Made by a program: the position numbers and the translations under genes. This document shows, piece by piece, positions 1-6,663 of a DNA stretch of 64,000 nucleotides. The DNA is from Gracilimonas sp. (GTDB taxonomy: Bacteria > Bacteroidota > Rhodothermia > Balneolales > Balneolaceae): NCBI GenBank assembly GCA_022450045.1, contig JAKURD010000010.1, forward strand, positions 1 to 64,000, given 5' to 3'. Within the stretch, counting starts at the first letter, position 1. The number at the start of each line of letters is the position of its first letter. The notes beneath the pieces are model-generated. The model ran no database searches. It worked only from the letters and a program-made list of their open reading frames with translations, and was not told where the DNA came from.

Positions 1-59
1 TAAACAATCAAAACAATCGCCCCTTAAACCACATTAAACATGCCTTAGCTGGTTAATTC

Positions 60-75
60 AACCGGTAAACGCGTT
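60..75 (+). repeat. AACCGGTAAACGCGTT motif
   Basis: This 16-mer matches 15 of 16 bases of the right arm of the inverted repeat at 27025-27085, and both copies continue into a T/A-rich TTAATTAA-like stretch. It lies about 50 bp upstream of a decayed AraC-type regulator gene. The identity is visible directly; the function is unknown. It may be an operator, or the scar of a shared mobile sequence. Confidence 0.35.
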
Positions 76-124
76 AATTAACATAAGGGCTATTTATCAT
101 ACAACAAGTTTAAGCTCGATCACC

Positions 125-538
125 ATGAGAAAACATGAGAACAAATCAACAAGAGAAACGTCAGGCAGTCTCAATCGAAAAGCAGAAGATCCTGACGCAC
201 ATCAAGTTATCATCCCAATTGAAGAAGCAAAAGAATTCCTCAGTAATCACTTTGAACAAATACCCTCTGTCGAGATCTGGGGAGAGATGATGGGCTATAA
301 AACCCGACAAAGTTTTTGGCACAAATTTGATACCTGTTTTGATGAATCCCCTCAAAAAGTATATATCAGGGTAAAAAAATGAATCCTGTTGGAATTCCTC
401 AGAACAAATCCCTAGTGTAAAAATAAAGAAGCTGCCCGAATTATACATCACAAAAATGGAAATGAGTTGTACCAATTTGTAATTACGCACTTCGGTTATA
501 CACCAACCAAATTGAAACAAAAGGTTTTAAATAAATGA
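125..538 (+). pseudogene. decayed AraC-family DNA-binding domain
   Basis: The open frame runs 85 codons to a TGA at 380-382. Its second half (from about residue 48, EIWGEMMGYKTRQSFW) resembles the first helix-turn-helix of an AraC domain. The same frame continues past the TGA and past a TAG at 413-415, and reads as a good second AraC helix-turn-helix: EAARIIHHKNGNELYQF, then HFGYTPTKLK, ending at TGA 536-538. Two different in-frame stops with conserved family spacing argue for decay of one two-HTH gene rather than a real 85-residue protein. No sensor domain is visible upstream. A short truncated product from 125-382 cannot be excluded. The HMA-AraC gene at 26.3 kb belongs to the same broad family. 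Confidence 0.5.
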
Positions 539-674
539 TCAACAAATCCCATTCTATTGCAAAACATGGAAACAAATAATGGAGTCAAATTATTGATTGA
601 CAATTGCTTAAATATTGAATAGCATTTTAATAGTATAATACTGATAAGATAATACTTAACAACATATCTTAACC

Positions 675-1250
675 TTGAGTAATTCTGTAAAATATATCAT
701 CAGCATATTATTAATTGCAATAAGCTTGTCTTTGTTAACATATGACTCTTGGAATTTTAGTACTGCAATTCATGGAGAAGATACCCTATTTGAACAATCT
801 AAAACCGGAATAGTCGATATACCACTCCCGTTAAATGAGATAGAAATTATCAAAAATAGCCAAAAAAAGATTCAACCTATTATTTTATTGCGACCTACAG
901 CCTGTGCTACCTGCCTGAACAATTTGGAAGATTTCAAGAATCTTTTAAAGGAACGGGAGGAATTCAATGATGGAGTGATACTTTTTATGAATTATGAAAG
1001 AAATGCTATTAACCACTTTATGATAACTACAGAGCTCGATTTCTCATATGAAATTATTGATTCATTGCAAATCCACCGTAGCCTTAGGGCGCCCGTAGTG
1101 CAAAATATATTATTCTTGAATCCTGAAAATGAAAGGGTGTTTTACAATGAACCTATTCCTAATTTTACGACAACATTGGAATCAAAAAGAGCACTTCTCA
1201 CACAGGTTGACAGTTTATGGAAAGAGCAGAAAAATAGTCAAGAAATTTAA
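675..1250 (+). CDS. exported thioredoxin-like (CATC) protein
   Basis: This 191-residue protein starts at a TTG (675); no ATG gives the N-terminal membrane segment. Residues 7-23 form a hydrophobic signal or anchor segment, so the rest should lie in the periplasm. A CATC motif near residue 77, after a beta-strand-like stretch (IQPIILLRPTACATC), resembles the CxxC active site of thioredoxin-like proteins. The remaining pattern (ILFLNPENERVFY near the C-terminus) also fits that fold. It is followed by a Cys-rich peptide gene and a beta-propeller lipoprotein on the same strand. Inferred role: thiol-disulfide handling, perhaps of the neighbouring Cys-rich peptide. The exact family is not recognised. 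Confidence 0.6.
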   Translation: MSNSVKYIISILLIAISLSLLTYDSWNFSTAIHGEDTLFEQSKTGIVDIPLPLNEIEIIKNSQKKIQPIILLRPTACATCLNNLEDFKNLLKEREEFNDGVILFMNYERNAINHFMITTELDFSYEIIDSLQIHRSLRAPVVQNILFLNPENERVFYNEPIPNFTTTLESKRALLTQVDSLWKEQKNSQEI

Positions 1251-1317
1251 CAAGTTGATAGATCAAATCGGTATAACCACCAAAAACAGACACAATAAAA
1301 ACTCAGAGGTGATAATT

Positions 1318-1605
1318 ATGAAACAAAAACAATTAAGTACAATTACGATGATTCTTTCTATTGCATTCTTTTTGGTTACTAGTGCTTTTACATTAGTACC
1401 GGACATGCCTGATACCTCAATTGAGACACCTATTGAGGTCGTAAGCGGGTGTGATACATGATGTACCTTTGGAAGCAATGGAACTCCTAACGGGTGTAAA
1501 GCAGCTTCCTACTGTGGAATGACATCTTGTGGTGGTGGTTGCGATTTGCAAGGTGAATTATGCGGTGAATGTGCACCGCAGAGTACTTTATTCGATTTAA
1601 ATTAA
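1318..1605 (+). pseudogene. Cys-rich exported peptide gene with in-frame TGA
   Basis: An ATG at 1318 opens a 47-codon frame with a hydrophobic signal-like segment (about residues 8-26), which ends at TGA 1459-1461. The same frame continues for 47 more codons to TAA 1603-1605 and encodes a compact Cys/Gly-rich domain with seven further cysteines (motifs CTFGSNG, YCGMTSCGGGC, CGECAP). Coding quality clearly continues across the TGA, which is followed at once by a Cys codon. The layout of small Cys-rich peptide followed by a 6-bladed beta-propeller lipoprotein resembles NVEALA-type peptide loci of Bacteroidota, but no NVEALA motif is seen. Explanations: a nonsense mutation (for example TGG to TGA), a sequencing error, or recoding. 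No convincing selenocysteine insertion hairpin was found by eye, and TGA is used as a normal stop elsewhere in the window. Confidence 0.55.
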
Positions 1606-1699
1606 ACTTTATTGACATTCGATCAATAAACAATTCCCCCATCGGATTTCATTTATTTTGCGAGCCGAAGAGGGGGTAAATTAATTAGTTGGTAAAGCA

Positions 1700-2908
1700 A
1701 TGCACTTAAAATACTTCCATTTTATATTGTCTATAATGATGCTTGCTATATCTATGGTATCCTGTGAGCCATCGGGCAGTGCTGAACGCAATATCAGTCG
1801 TACGCCTTCTGTACCTGTGCACATTGATGTAGTCATTGGTGAAGAAGATCAGCCGTTTGAACACCTGTTGGGTAACCCTATCGGAGTTTGTACAGATAGC
1901 AAAGGAAATATCTACATTGCCGATAAAGCCAGCCTCAAAGTGAAAGTATTTGATTCACAAGGTAATTACCTGCGCAGCTTTGGTGGCCGCGGACGTGGGC
2001 CGGGCGAGTTCCTGGACATCAATCTCATGCAGTTGGCAGGTGATGATACACTGCTATTCCAGGATCGTGGAAAATTAGAGTTTATTTATATGACCACACA
2101 AGGAGAATATATTTCCTCACACCCTGTGAATTTATCAAATCAATATTACCCGAAAACTATAAAATGGAACAAGAGAAATTCAATTGGCCTTATGCAGAAA
2201 GCATCTCCTCCACGTTTTCCCCCACCCCCAATTCAGCGCCCATTATTTTATGTATATGACAAGGAATTTCAAACCCAACGAGCAGCTTTTTTCCCATTCA
2301 ACCAATTAGGGTATACGGAATCCGAGATGTTTGTTTGGAGTAGCTTTATTTATCAACCGGGCAGTTTTGATCTCTTACCGGAGAGTAACAAGCTGATCTA
2401 TTCCCCAGGTGTTTACATCGGAAAACTATATGAATTTATACCGTCCGATAATCTTAAATGGACATTACAGAAAACTATTACTGCTTACACCCCTTCTTCC
2501 ACATATGAGATTTATAATTCAGAAGCAGAATATGAGTCAATGAGAGAAATACCGGGTGTGAATATGATCCGTTTTGTTAGCATACCTTCCTGGGGTAGAC
2601 TTTATAGCATTGATGCCGGCGTTTATTATTTAAATGATGGTAAAATCGCACATTTTTTTGGGGAATGGAGAGGCGGAGATAAAACGCTGGAGGAGGGCAA
2701 TACTCTGGATATAAGTGTGCAAATACTTGACGATAAGAGAACTATAATAGCTCACAGTTATTTATTTTCTCTTACGCTGGATCGAAGACCTTCTTTACTT
2801 CTGGTAAACTGGAAAGATAATGAAGACAATTTTTACCTTCTGAATCTTAATAAGGATGATGTGCCGAAAGTAACCAAATTCCGGCTGGATTTAGATGGTA
2901 TTTTATAA
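1700..2908 (+). CDS. 6-bladed beta-propeller lipoprotein
   Basis: This 402-residue protein has a lipoprotein signal peptide ending in the lipobox MVSC (Cys 22). Early repeats match NHL/6-bladed beta-propeller proteins: GNPIGVCTDSKGNIYIAD, then VKVFDSQGNYLRSFGGRGRGPGEF. These are typical blade sequences with the Bacteroidota G-x-GPGEF signature. The C-terminal half is more divergent. Members of this family often sit beside small exported peptides in Bacteroidota, which fits the gene just upstream. It should be a periplasmic or outer-membrane-anchored binding or scaffold protein. The ligand is unknown. Confidence 0.75.
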   Translation: MHLKYFHFILSIMMLAISMVSCEPSGSAERNISRTPSVPVHIDVVIGEEDQPFEHLLGNPIGVCTDSKGNIYIADKASLKVKVFDSQGNYLRSFGGRGRGPGEFLDINLMQLAGDDTLLFQDRGKLEFIYMTTQGEYISSHPVNLSNQYYPKTIKWNKRNSIGLMQKASPPRFPPPPIQRPLFYVYDKEFQTQRAAFFPFNQLGYTESEMFVWSSFIYQPGSFDLLPESNKLIYSPGVYIGKLYEFIPSDNLKWTLQKTITAYTPSSTYEIYNSEAEYESMREIPGVNMIRFVSIPSWGRLYSIDAGVYYLNDGKIAHFFGEWRGGDKTLEEGNTLDISVQILDDKRTIIAHSYLFSLTLDRRPSLLLVNWKDNEDNFYLLNLNKDDVPKVTKFRLDLDGIL

Positions 2909-3065
2909 AGCAATGAAAATGATCTTACAAGCGTACCAAATTTTTTACTCCTTTTCAAAAGTCTAACCTTTACAGCCCTCTTTTTAAAACTCCACCTTCT
3001 CCAAGGGCTTTTTTGATTTAAGACATCACTAAATAGTATATCAATATTAAGCTTTACCTTTTCAA

Positions 3066-3236
3066 CTAAATCACTTTGAAAAAAAATAAATATTTTGAAT
3101 TGAATTTGTTTCCGTATTCATCTTCTAAGTTGTACCCATCATCTTTCCAAAGCATCTTTTTTGCCTGATCGTAATATTTTGAGTCCTCATCAATTCCATA
3201 CACAAAAATATTGGTATCAATAAGTACTCTACTCAT
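3066..3236 (-). pseudogene. truncated PIN-domain toxin
   Basis: The ATG at 3236 overlaps the stop of the upstream antitoxin gene (ATGAGTAG). The first 26 or so residues (MSRVLIDTNIFVYGIDEDS) are a standard PIN-domain N-terminus with the first catalytic Asp. After about residue 37 the similarity is lost, and the frame stops at 56 codons, against a usual 120-140. The remaining catalytic acidic residues are missing, so this is a non-functional remnant. Confidence 0.6.
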
Positions 3237-3408
3237 AAGCTACAGATCGCAGATTCTGATTATCCAGTTTCCCTTTAAGTTTTAAAGACCGGATATTTAT
3301 GTTGGTTTTTTTAGTCTTATTAAGAGAAGACAAATACAGGTATACTTTTTCCAATTCCGTGTCAGAAAGTTGATCTATTTCTTTTTTTACTTTCTCTTTT
3401 GTAATCAT
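3229..3408 (-). CDS. small antitoxin partner of the PIN remnant
   Basis: This 59-residue protein starts at ATG 3408 (MITKEKVKKEIDQLSDTEL) and overlaps the PIN gene start by 8 bp, the usual antitoxin-toxin coupling. The N-terminal helix-forming segment with the IDQLSDTELEKVYLYL pattern resembles DUF2281-like antitoxins. The longer frame upstream of 3408 reads through an attC-like palindrome and is unlikely to be translated. Because its toxin is truncated, the antitoxin may be relictual. Confidence 0.5.
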   Translation of the reverse strand: MITKEKVKKEIDQLSDTELEKVYLYLSSLNKTKKTNINIRSLKLKGKLDNQNLRSVAYE

Positions 3409-3476
3409 GGCATACAGATTTGTTAACAACAACAATTTGACTAAAGTCAACGAATTTTCATAAGTATAGCAACGAT

Positions 3477-3560
3477 GGTGTAACGGCCCGGCGCTTATGC
3501 GACGAGTCTGAGGATTTAAAATTAAGGCCCCGAACCGCATTCGAGTTCGCTTGAAACACC
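3477..3560. other. attC-like imperfect palindrome
   Basis: An 84-bp segment lies 18 bp downstream of the MazF-like stop codon. Outer arms GGTGT (3477) and ACACC (3556) and inner arms ATGCG (3497) and CGCAT (3536) are arranged symmetrically. The left part, TAACGGCCCGGCGCTTATGCGACG, closely resembles the left part of the site at 6554, and a TAACGGGGGCGCG sequence at 4254. A paired-arm hairpin at the 3' end of a cassette-like gene is how integron attC sites look. The right-hand core GTTRRRY is imperfect here, so the call is an inference. Confidence 0.35.
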
Positions 3561-3578
3561 TTATTAAGTAGGGCAAAC

Positions 3579-3920
3579 CTATGGAGCAAACATTTCTTGC
3601 AACACACTGAGTATTTTCTCTTTAGCTGAACTGCTGATTGAGCCAATTTTTTTGATCAAACGGCTTTTATCAACCGTACGAATTTGGTCTAAAACAATCT
3701 GCCCTTTTTTGCCCTGAAATGTAGTCGTGACCCGCGTTGGATAATTTTTGATTGTGGAGGTCATCGGGGCGATAATGACGATTCTGATATGTTTATTCAT
3801 TTCATCGGGAGAAATGATGGCACAGGGACGAGTTTTCCTGATTTCAGAACCTTTTGTCGGATCAAGCGAAATCAGATGAACCTCAAACCGTTGGACCAGA
3901 TTTCTTTCTACCATGTCCAC
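3579..3920 (-). CDS. MazF/PemK-family toxin
   Basis: This 113-residue protein has the PemK/MazF fold signatures: RFEVHLISLDPTKGSEIRKTRPC (the G-x-E-x-x-K-x-RP block, including the catalytic Arg region), a middle VIIAPMTST, and GKKGQIVLDQIRTVDK. Family members are mRNA-cleaving endoribonucleases. The start overlaps the stop of the MazE-like antitoxin gene, so the two are translationally coupled. ATG 3914 is an alternative start two codons in. It appears intact. Confidence 0.85.
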   Translation of the reverse strand: MDMVERNLVQRFEVHLISLDPTKGSEIRKTRPCAIISPDEMNKHIRIVIIAPMTSTIKNYPTRVTTTFQGKKGQIVLDQIRTVDKSRLIKKIGSISSSAKEKILSVLQEMFAP

Positions 3921-4165
3921 TCAGTTTCATCCCAATCGGATGATTTTTCAATTTCTTCTTGATCCAACAATACATCATCACCTTGTTCAGCCATTTTTTC
4001 GAAGGATTCCTCCCAATTTTTTCGGATTGTTTCAGCAGAACGAAGAACAATTTCATTGTCTCTGAGAATCATTTCGATTTCTTCGGTGATTCCACTTTCT
4101 TCAATCAGGGGTTTTGGAATTCGAACCCCCTGGGAATTTCCAATACGAATTATTTTTGTTTTCAT
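3908..4165 (-). CDS. MazE/AbrB-type antitoxin
   Basis: This 85-residue protein begins with the AbrB/MazE swapped-hairpin DNA-binding signature KIIRIGNSQGVRIPKPLIEE. The acidic, Trp-containing C-terminal tail would wrap the toxin. It is the first gene of the antitoxin-toxin pair and overlaps its toxin gene. Antitoxins of this type repress their own promoter together with the toxin, and two near-palindromes sit 27-57 bp upstream of the start. Confidence 0.85.
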   Translation of the reverse strand: MKTKIIRIGNSQGVRIPKPLIEESGITEEIEMILRDNEIVLRSAETIRKNWEESFEKMAEQGDDVLLDQEEIEKSSDWDETEWTW

Positions 4166-4191
4166 GGCTTCGACATTGTGTGAATTAATAC

Positions 4192-4222
4192 TGTAATATA
4201 ATTACAATGTAATTACATTACA
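4192..4222. promoter_or_regulatory. paired operator of the MazEF-like operon
   Basis: Two near-palindromes, TGTAATATAATTACA (4192-4206) and TGTAATTACATTACA (4208-4222), are arranged in tandem 16 bp apart, directly upstream of the antitoxin gene. Both are TGTAAT-N3-ATTACA. The position and symmetry fit autoregulation by the antitoxin-toxin complex. The promoter itself was not identified. Confidence 0.5.
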
Positions 4223-4325
4223 ACGAAAGTAGAGAAGTTTTATTGAGCCAGCTAACGGGGGCGCGAATTAGTATTAATTCAATTTCCAGTTTACTATTTG
4301 GCTCCGGGAGATCAAAACCAGCATC

Positions 4326-4402
4326 CAACGGCGAGGCGCGTCCCGTTGAAGCGCCTTGATATTATTCATGGCCTCCTCCCCGAATCGTACATTACGGTTC
4401 GG
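4326..4402 (+). ncRNA. structured leader, possible IS110 bridge RNA part
   Basis: Three hairpins lie between 4326 and 4402: CAACGG/CCGTTG (4326-4331 with 4343-4348), alternative AGGCGC/GCGCCT (4334-4339 with 4351-4356), and CCGAATCGT/ACGGTTCGG (4380-4388 with 4394-4402). IS110-family elements encode a non-coding guide (bridge/seek RNA) in a non-coding end region. These hairpins sit in that place, just upstream of the transposase. The base pairing is seen; the identity as bridge RNA is inferred. Confidence 0.35.
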
Positions 4403-4434
4403 TTAAACTCATAACAAACCCAAGGAGGAAAACC

Positions 4435-5214
4435 ATGAACGTATATACTGGTATCCATTCATATTACTGCGGAATAGATTTGCACGCAAGAACGATGTAT
4501 GTGTGCATTCTGGATAAAGATGGAACAAAGGTCTTCCATAAAAACATGCCCTGCACCCCCGAACGGTTCCTTCAAGCGATCCAGCCCTACCGGGGCGATA
4601 TTGTTGTTGGCGTAGAATGTATTTTCTGCTGGTATTGGCTGGCCGACTTATGTGAGGAGCAAGGTATCGACTTTGTGCTGGGACACGCTCTGTATATGAA
4701 GGCGATTCACGGAGTCAAGACCAAAAATGATCGGATTGATTCCCTTAAAATTGCTCGGCTGATAAGAGGTGGGAATTTTCCGCTTGCCTACGTCTATCCG
4801 CCCGAAATGCGTGCTACCCGCGATTTGATGCGGCGAAGAAATCACTTTGTCCGCAAGCGAGCAGAATTGCTGGCTCATATTCAAAATACCACCATGCAGT
4901 ACAACCTGAAATCTTTAGGTACTATATCCCGGTCTCATCATCGCCGCGATAAAGACATCGCAGGCCATTTTCCCGATCCGGTAGTCCAACTTATTGTGGA
5001 AACAGATCTGCAACTGATCGACCATTACGACCCAATCATTAAAGGGCTGGATAAACAGATATTGACCCTGGCCAAAGCCCACGACCCCAAAAGCAAGGCC
5101 CTCAGTATTGTAGCGAAGCGCCTGGGCATTGCCGTCTACTATATGCTCAGGCGCGGACAGCCTTTTAACCTGAACCAGTTTTTAAAGGGATCTATGAACA
5201 AAGAAAAAGCATAA
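4435..5214 (+). pseudogene. IS110-family transposase with internal deletion
   Basis: The N-terminal DEDD (RuvC-like) domain is intact: YYCGIDLHARTMYVCILD, VGVECIFCWYWLADL, and the hallmark KTKNDRIDSLKIARLIRGG. The coiled linker follows. Around residue 218 (nt 5089) the sequence jumps from the helix before the Transposase_20 domain (DKQILTLAKAHDP) directly to the extreme C-terminal motif of the family (ALSIVAKRLGIAVYYMLRRG). About 100 residues with the catalytic serine are therefore missing and the product is only 259 residues. The frame is kept, so this is an in-frame deletion. It starts after a good Shine-Dalgarno (AAGGAGG). Confidence 0.85.
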
Positions 5215-5767
5215 CGGGAGGGGTGCCGGTGAGCCCGACGTATAACTAAGACAGCGGTGGGGACAGAGCTTCTGTATCAGTGATCACACTTATGAAGGCT
5301 CCGCCTATCATCTGGATAGCTGAATAAGCCGAGGTGCCTCCGATAGCTTGCAGGCCTTGATTGGACACCGCACCCGCTCCCTCTTTTTTACATGTGTTTC
5401 GATAACTGAATGTGGACAAGCTCTCCAACTTGTTGGGGAATCTGTGCTGCCCCTTTCCCGAGACTTCCAATAACTGGATGGTGCAACCAGCGCCAAGCCT
5501 ACTCCTTGATGGTCCGGCATAAGGGAACGTTGTATTTTCTATGGCCGTCTCGCAAAAAGCGGGACCATTACGTAGGTTGATTCTATCCTCGCCCCGTGAT
5601 GTAGAGCCTCTATATATGTTTGGTACAGCCAGATGAGCTCTCACACCGGTTTTGAATACTGCTTGTAGTACAACTCCACTAAACAGGTATTGGAATCAGT
5701 ACGGCAGGAAGGATTTTTTCTTGCAAGGAATTCGTATTGCCACTTGACATTGGAGCCCATATATATG
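5215..5767. other. non-coding stretch after IS110 transposase
   Basis: No credible gene is present; a long minus-strand frame here has no recognisable domain and unusual composition. Two similar short segments, GAGCCTCTATATATGTTTGGT (ending about 5624) and GAGCCCATATATATGTTAGGT (ending 5773), are 150 bp apart. The second abuts the stop codon of the PIN toxin gene. They could be element-end or target-site remnants. This may be the right-hand non-coding end of the IS110 element. Confidence 0.4.
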
Positions 5768-6202
5768 TTAGGTGTTTGCATCGTATTTCCAGGGATCGAT
5801 CAATTCTACACCTGAAGCTTTCATGTCTTTTATATTTCTGGTTACTACAGCAAAATCATGAACCAAAGCAGTTGCCGCAATTAATGCATCGATAGCTGGA
5901 AGCGGCGTTCCCATTTGTTCTGCCTTGGCTAAGACTTTTCCCCATTTATTTACTTCGGCTAAGCTTATATCTAAAGCACGGTTTTTAAAGCGATGCAGCA
6001 AATCTTCGTTTATCCAGTGATTAAGCCTTCGTTTTCTTTTGGAAGAAGGTAATTTTTCAATTCCTTTTCGTAATTCTCCAAAAGTAATGACACTAAGATA
6101 TAAATCCAGTTCATTATGATCAGAAAACCACTGGATAACATTGTCATTAGGATTTGGTTTTGCCAGTTCGGAAATACAACACGTATCAATCAAATAGCTC
6201 AT
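5768..6202 (-). CDS. PIN-domain toxin (VapC/FitB-like)
   Basis: This 144-residue PIN ribonuclease has the acidic active-site pattern: YLIDTCCISELAKP at the N-terminus, SVITFGELRKGIEKL near residue 40, and PAIDALIAATALVHDFAVVTRNIKD near residue 105. The length is normal for the family. Its start overlaps the antitoxin stop by 4 bp. The last codons and the stop form ACACCTAAC on the coding strand, an exact match to an attC-type left core (RYYYAAC). That fits an origin as a gene cassette, but this is inference. Confidence 0.88.
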   Translation of the reverse strand: MSYLIDTCCISELAKPNPNDNVIQWFSDHNELDLYLSVITFGELRKGIEKLPSSKRKRRLNHWINEDLLHRFKNRALDISLAEVNKWGKVLAKAEQMGTPLPAIDALIAATALVHDFAVVTRNIKDMKASGVELIDPWKYDANT

Positions 6203-6453
6203 AAAGAAATATCTCGTGCCGAGGATTTATCTCGTTCAAGGTCCAATTCGACAGAGGCAAGGGGGGACTGTTGAAAAAAATCAACAAGGCTCGTCTTGGG
6301 CTGTTCAATTTTTTTGTAGTCCTCTACTGAAAGTACAATAACACTGTCTTTCCCATGTTTTGTTACTGTTTGGGGACCTTCTTCAGTTGCTTTTCGAACA
6401 ACTTCACTGAATTTATTTTTAGCTTCCTGGAGTTGCCATTTTGCAAGTTTCAT
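6199..6453 (-). CDS. Phd/YefM-type antitoxin
   Basis: This 84-residue protein begins WQLQEAKNKFSEVVRKA and continues QTVTKHGKDSVIVLSVEDY, the standard Phd/YefM DNA-binding fold. The C-terminal part (DFFQQSPL and acidic tail) is the toxin-binding segment. It is the first gene of the pair and overlaps the PIN toxin start. The complex would be expected to repress this promoter; no clear operator palindrome was recognised. Confidence 0.88.
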   Translation of the reverse strand: MKLAKWQLQEAKNKFSEVVRKATEEGPQTVTKHGKDSVIVLSVEDYKKIEQPKTSLVDFFQQSPLASVELDLERDKSSARDISL

Positions 6454-6553
6454 AGCTACCTCCTTTAATTTATGTCTAGTCTGTCCAGAACATACACAAT
6501 ATTAACTAAAATGAGAAAAAAATATTTTGCAAAAAATGGGAGATTGGGTAAAC

Positions 6554-6614
6554 ACCTAACGGCCCCGCGCGTAACCGACGTGCGGACTAATATCGGGAAT
6601 TTTGAGCGTTAAAT
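6554..6614. other. attC-like recombination site
   Basis: A 61-bp segment is bounded by ACCTAAC (6554-6560, matches RYYYAAC) and GTTAAAT (6608-6614, matches GTTRRRY), with TAACG and CGTTA pairing at the ends. The internal left part, GGCCCCGCGCGTAACCGACG, resembles the palindrome at 3477. Length and core boxes fit integron attC sites, but internal pairing is weak, so this is a candidate only. It separates the toxin-antitoxin region from the housekeeping gene next to it. Confidence 0.4.
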
Positions 6615-6663
6615 TCCTGACAACATCATCTATTGATAAATAACCAGGCAGTGAACCAATATG

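Larger units (their letters stand above)
4250..5767 (+). mobile_element. defective IS110-family element (ends approximate)
   Basis: The element comprises a structured leader (about 4300-4410), a strong ribosome site (AAGGAGG at 4420), an internally deleted IS110 transposase gene, and about 550 bp of non-coding sequence before the PIN toxin gene. IS110 elements lack clear terminal inverted repeats, so the ends cannot be placed by eye. The left flank CTAACGGGGGCGCG (4253-4266) resembles the attC-like sites nearby, and some IS110/IS1111 elements are known to insert into attC sites. Together these suggest insertion into an attC-like site. Confidence 0.5.

Noticed and set aside
1129..1461. 110-codon frame covering the Cys-rich peptide start
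   Set aside because: The first 63 codons overlap the end of the thioredoxin-like gene in another frame and lack coding character; ATG 1318 gives a proper signal sequence.
1459..1520. Selenocysteine insertion hairpin after the TGA
   Set aside because: Only short weak pairings such as GGA/TCC were found by eye; not enough to claim a SECIS element.
1318..1605. Genome-wide recoding of TGA
   Set aside because: TGA is the normal stop of the aminopeptidase, integrase, copA and response regulator genes, so only local recoding could apply.
5246..5644. 132-codon minus-strand frame after the IS110 transposase
   Set aside because: No recognisable domain, no ribosome site, and it lies in the IS non-coding end.
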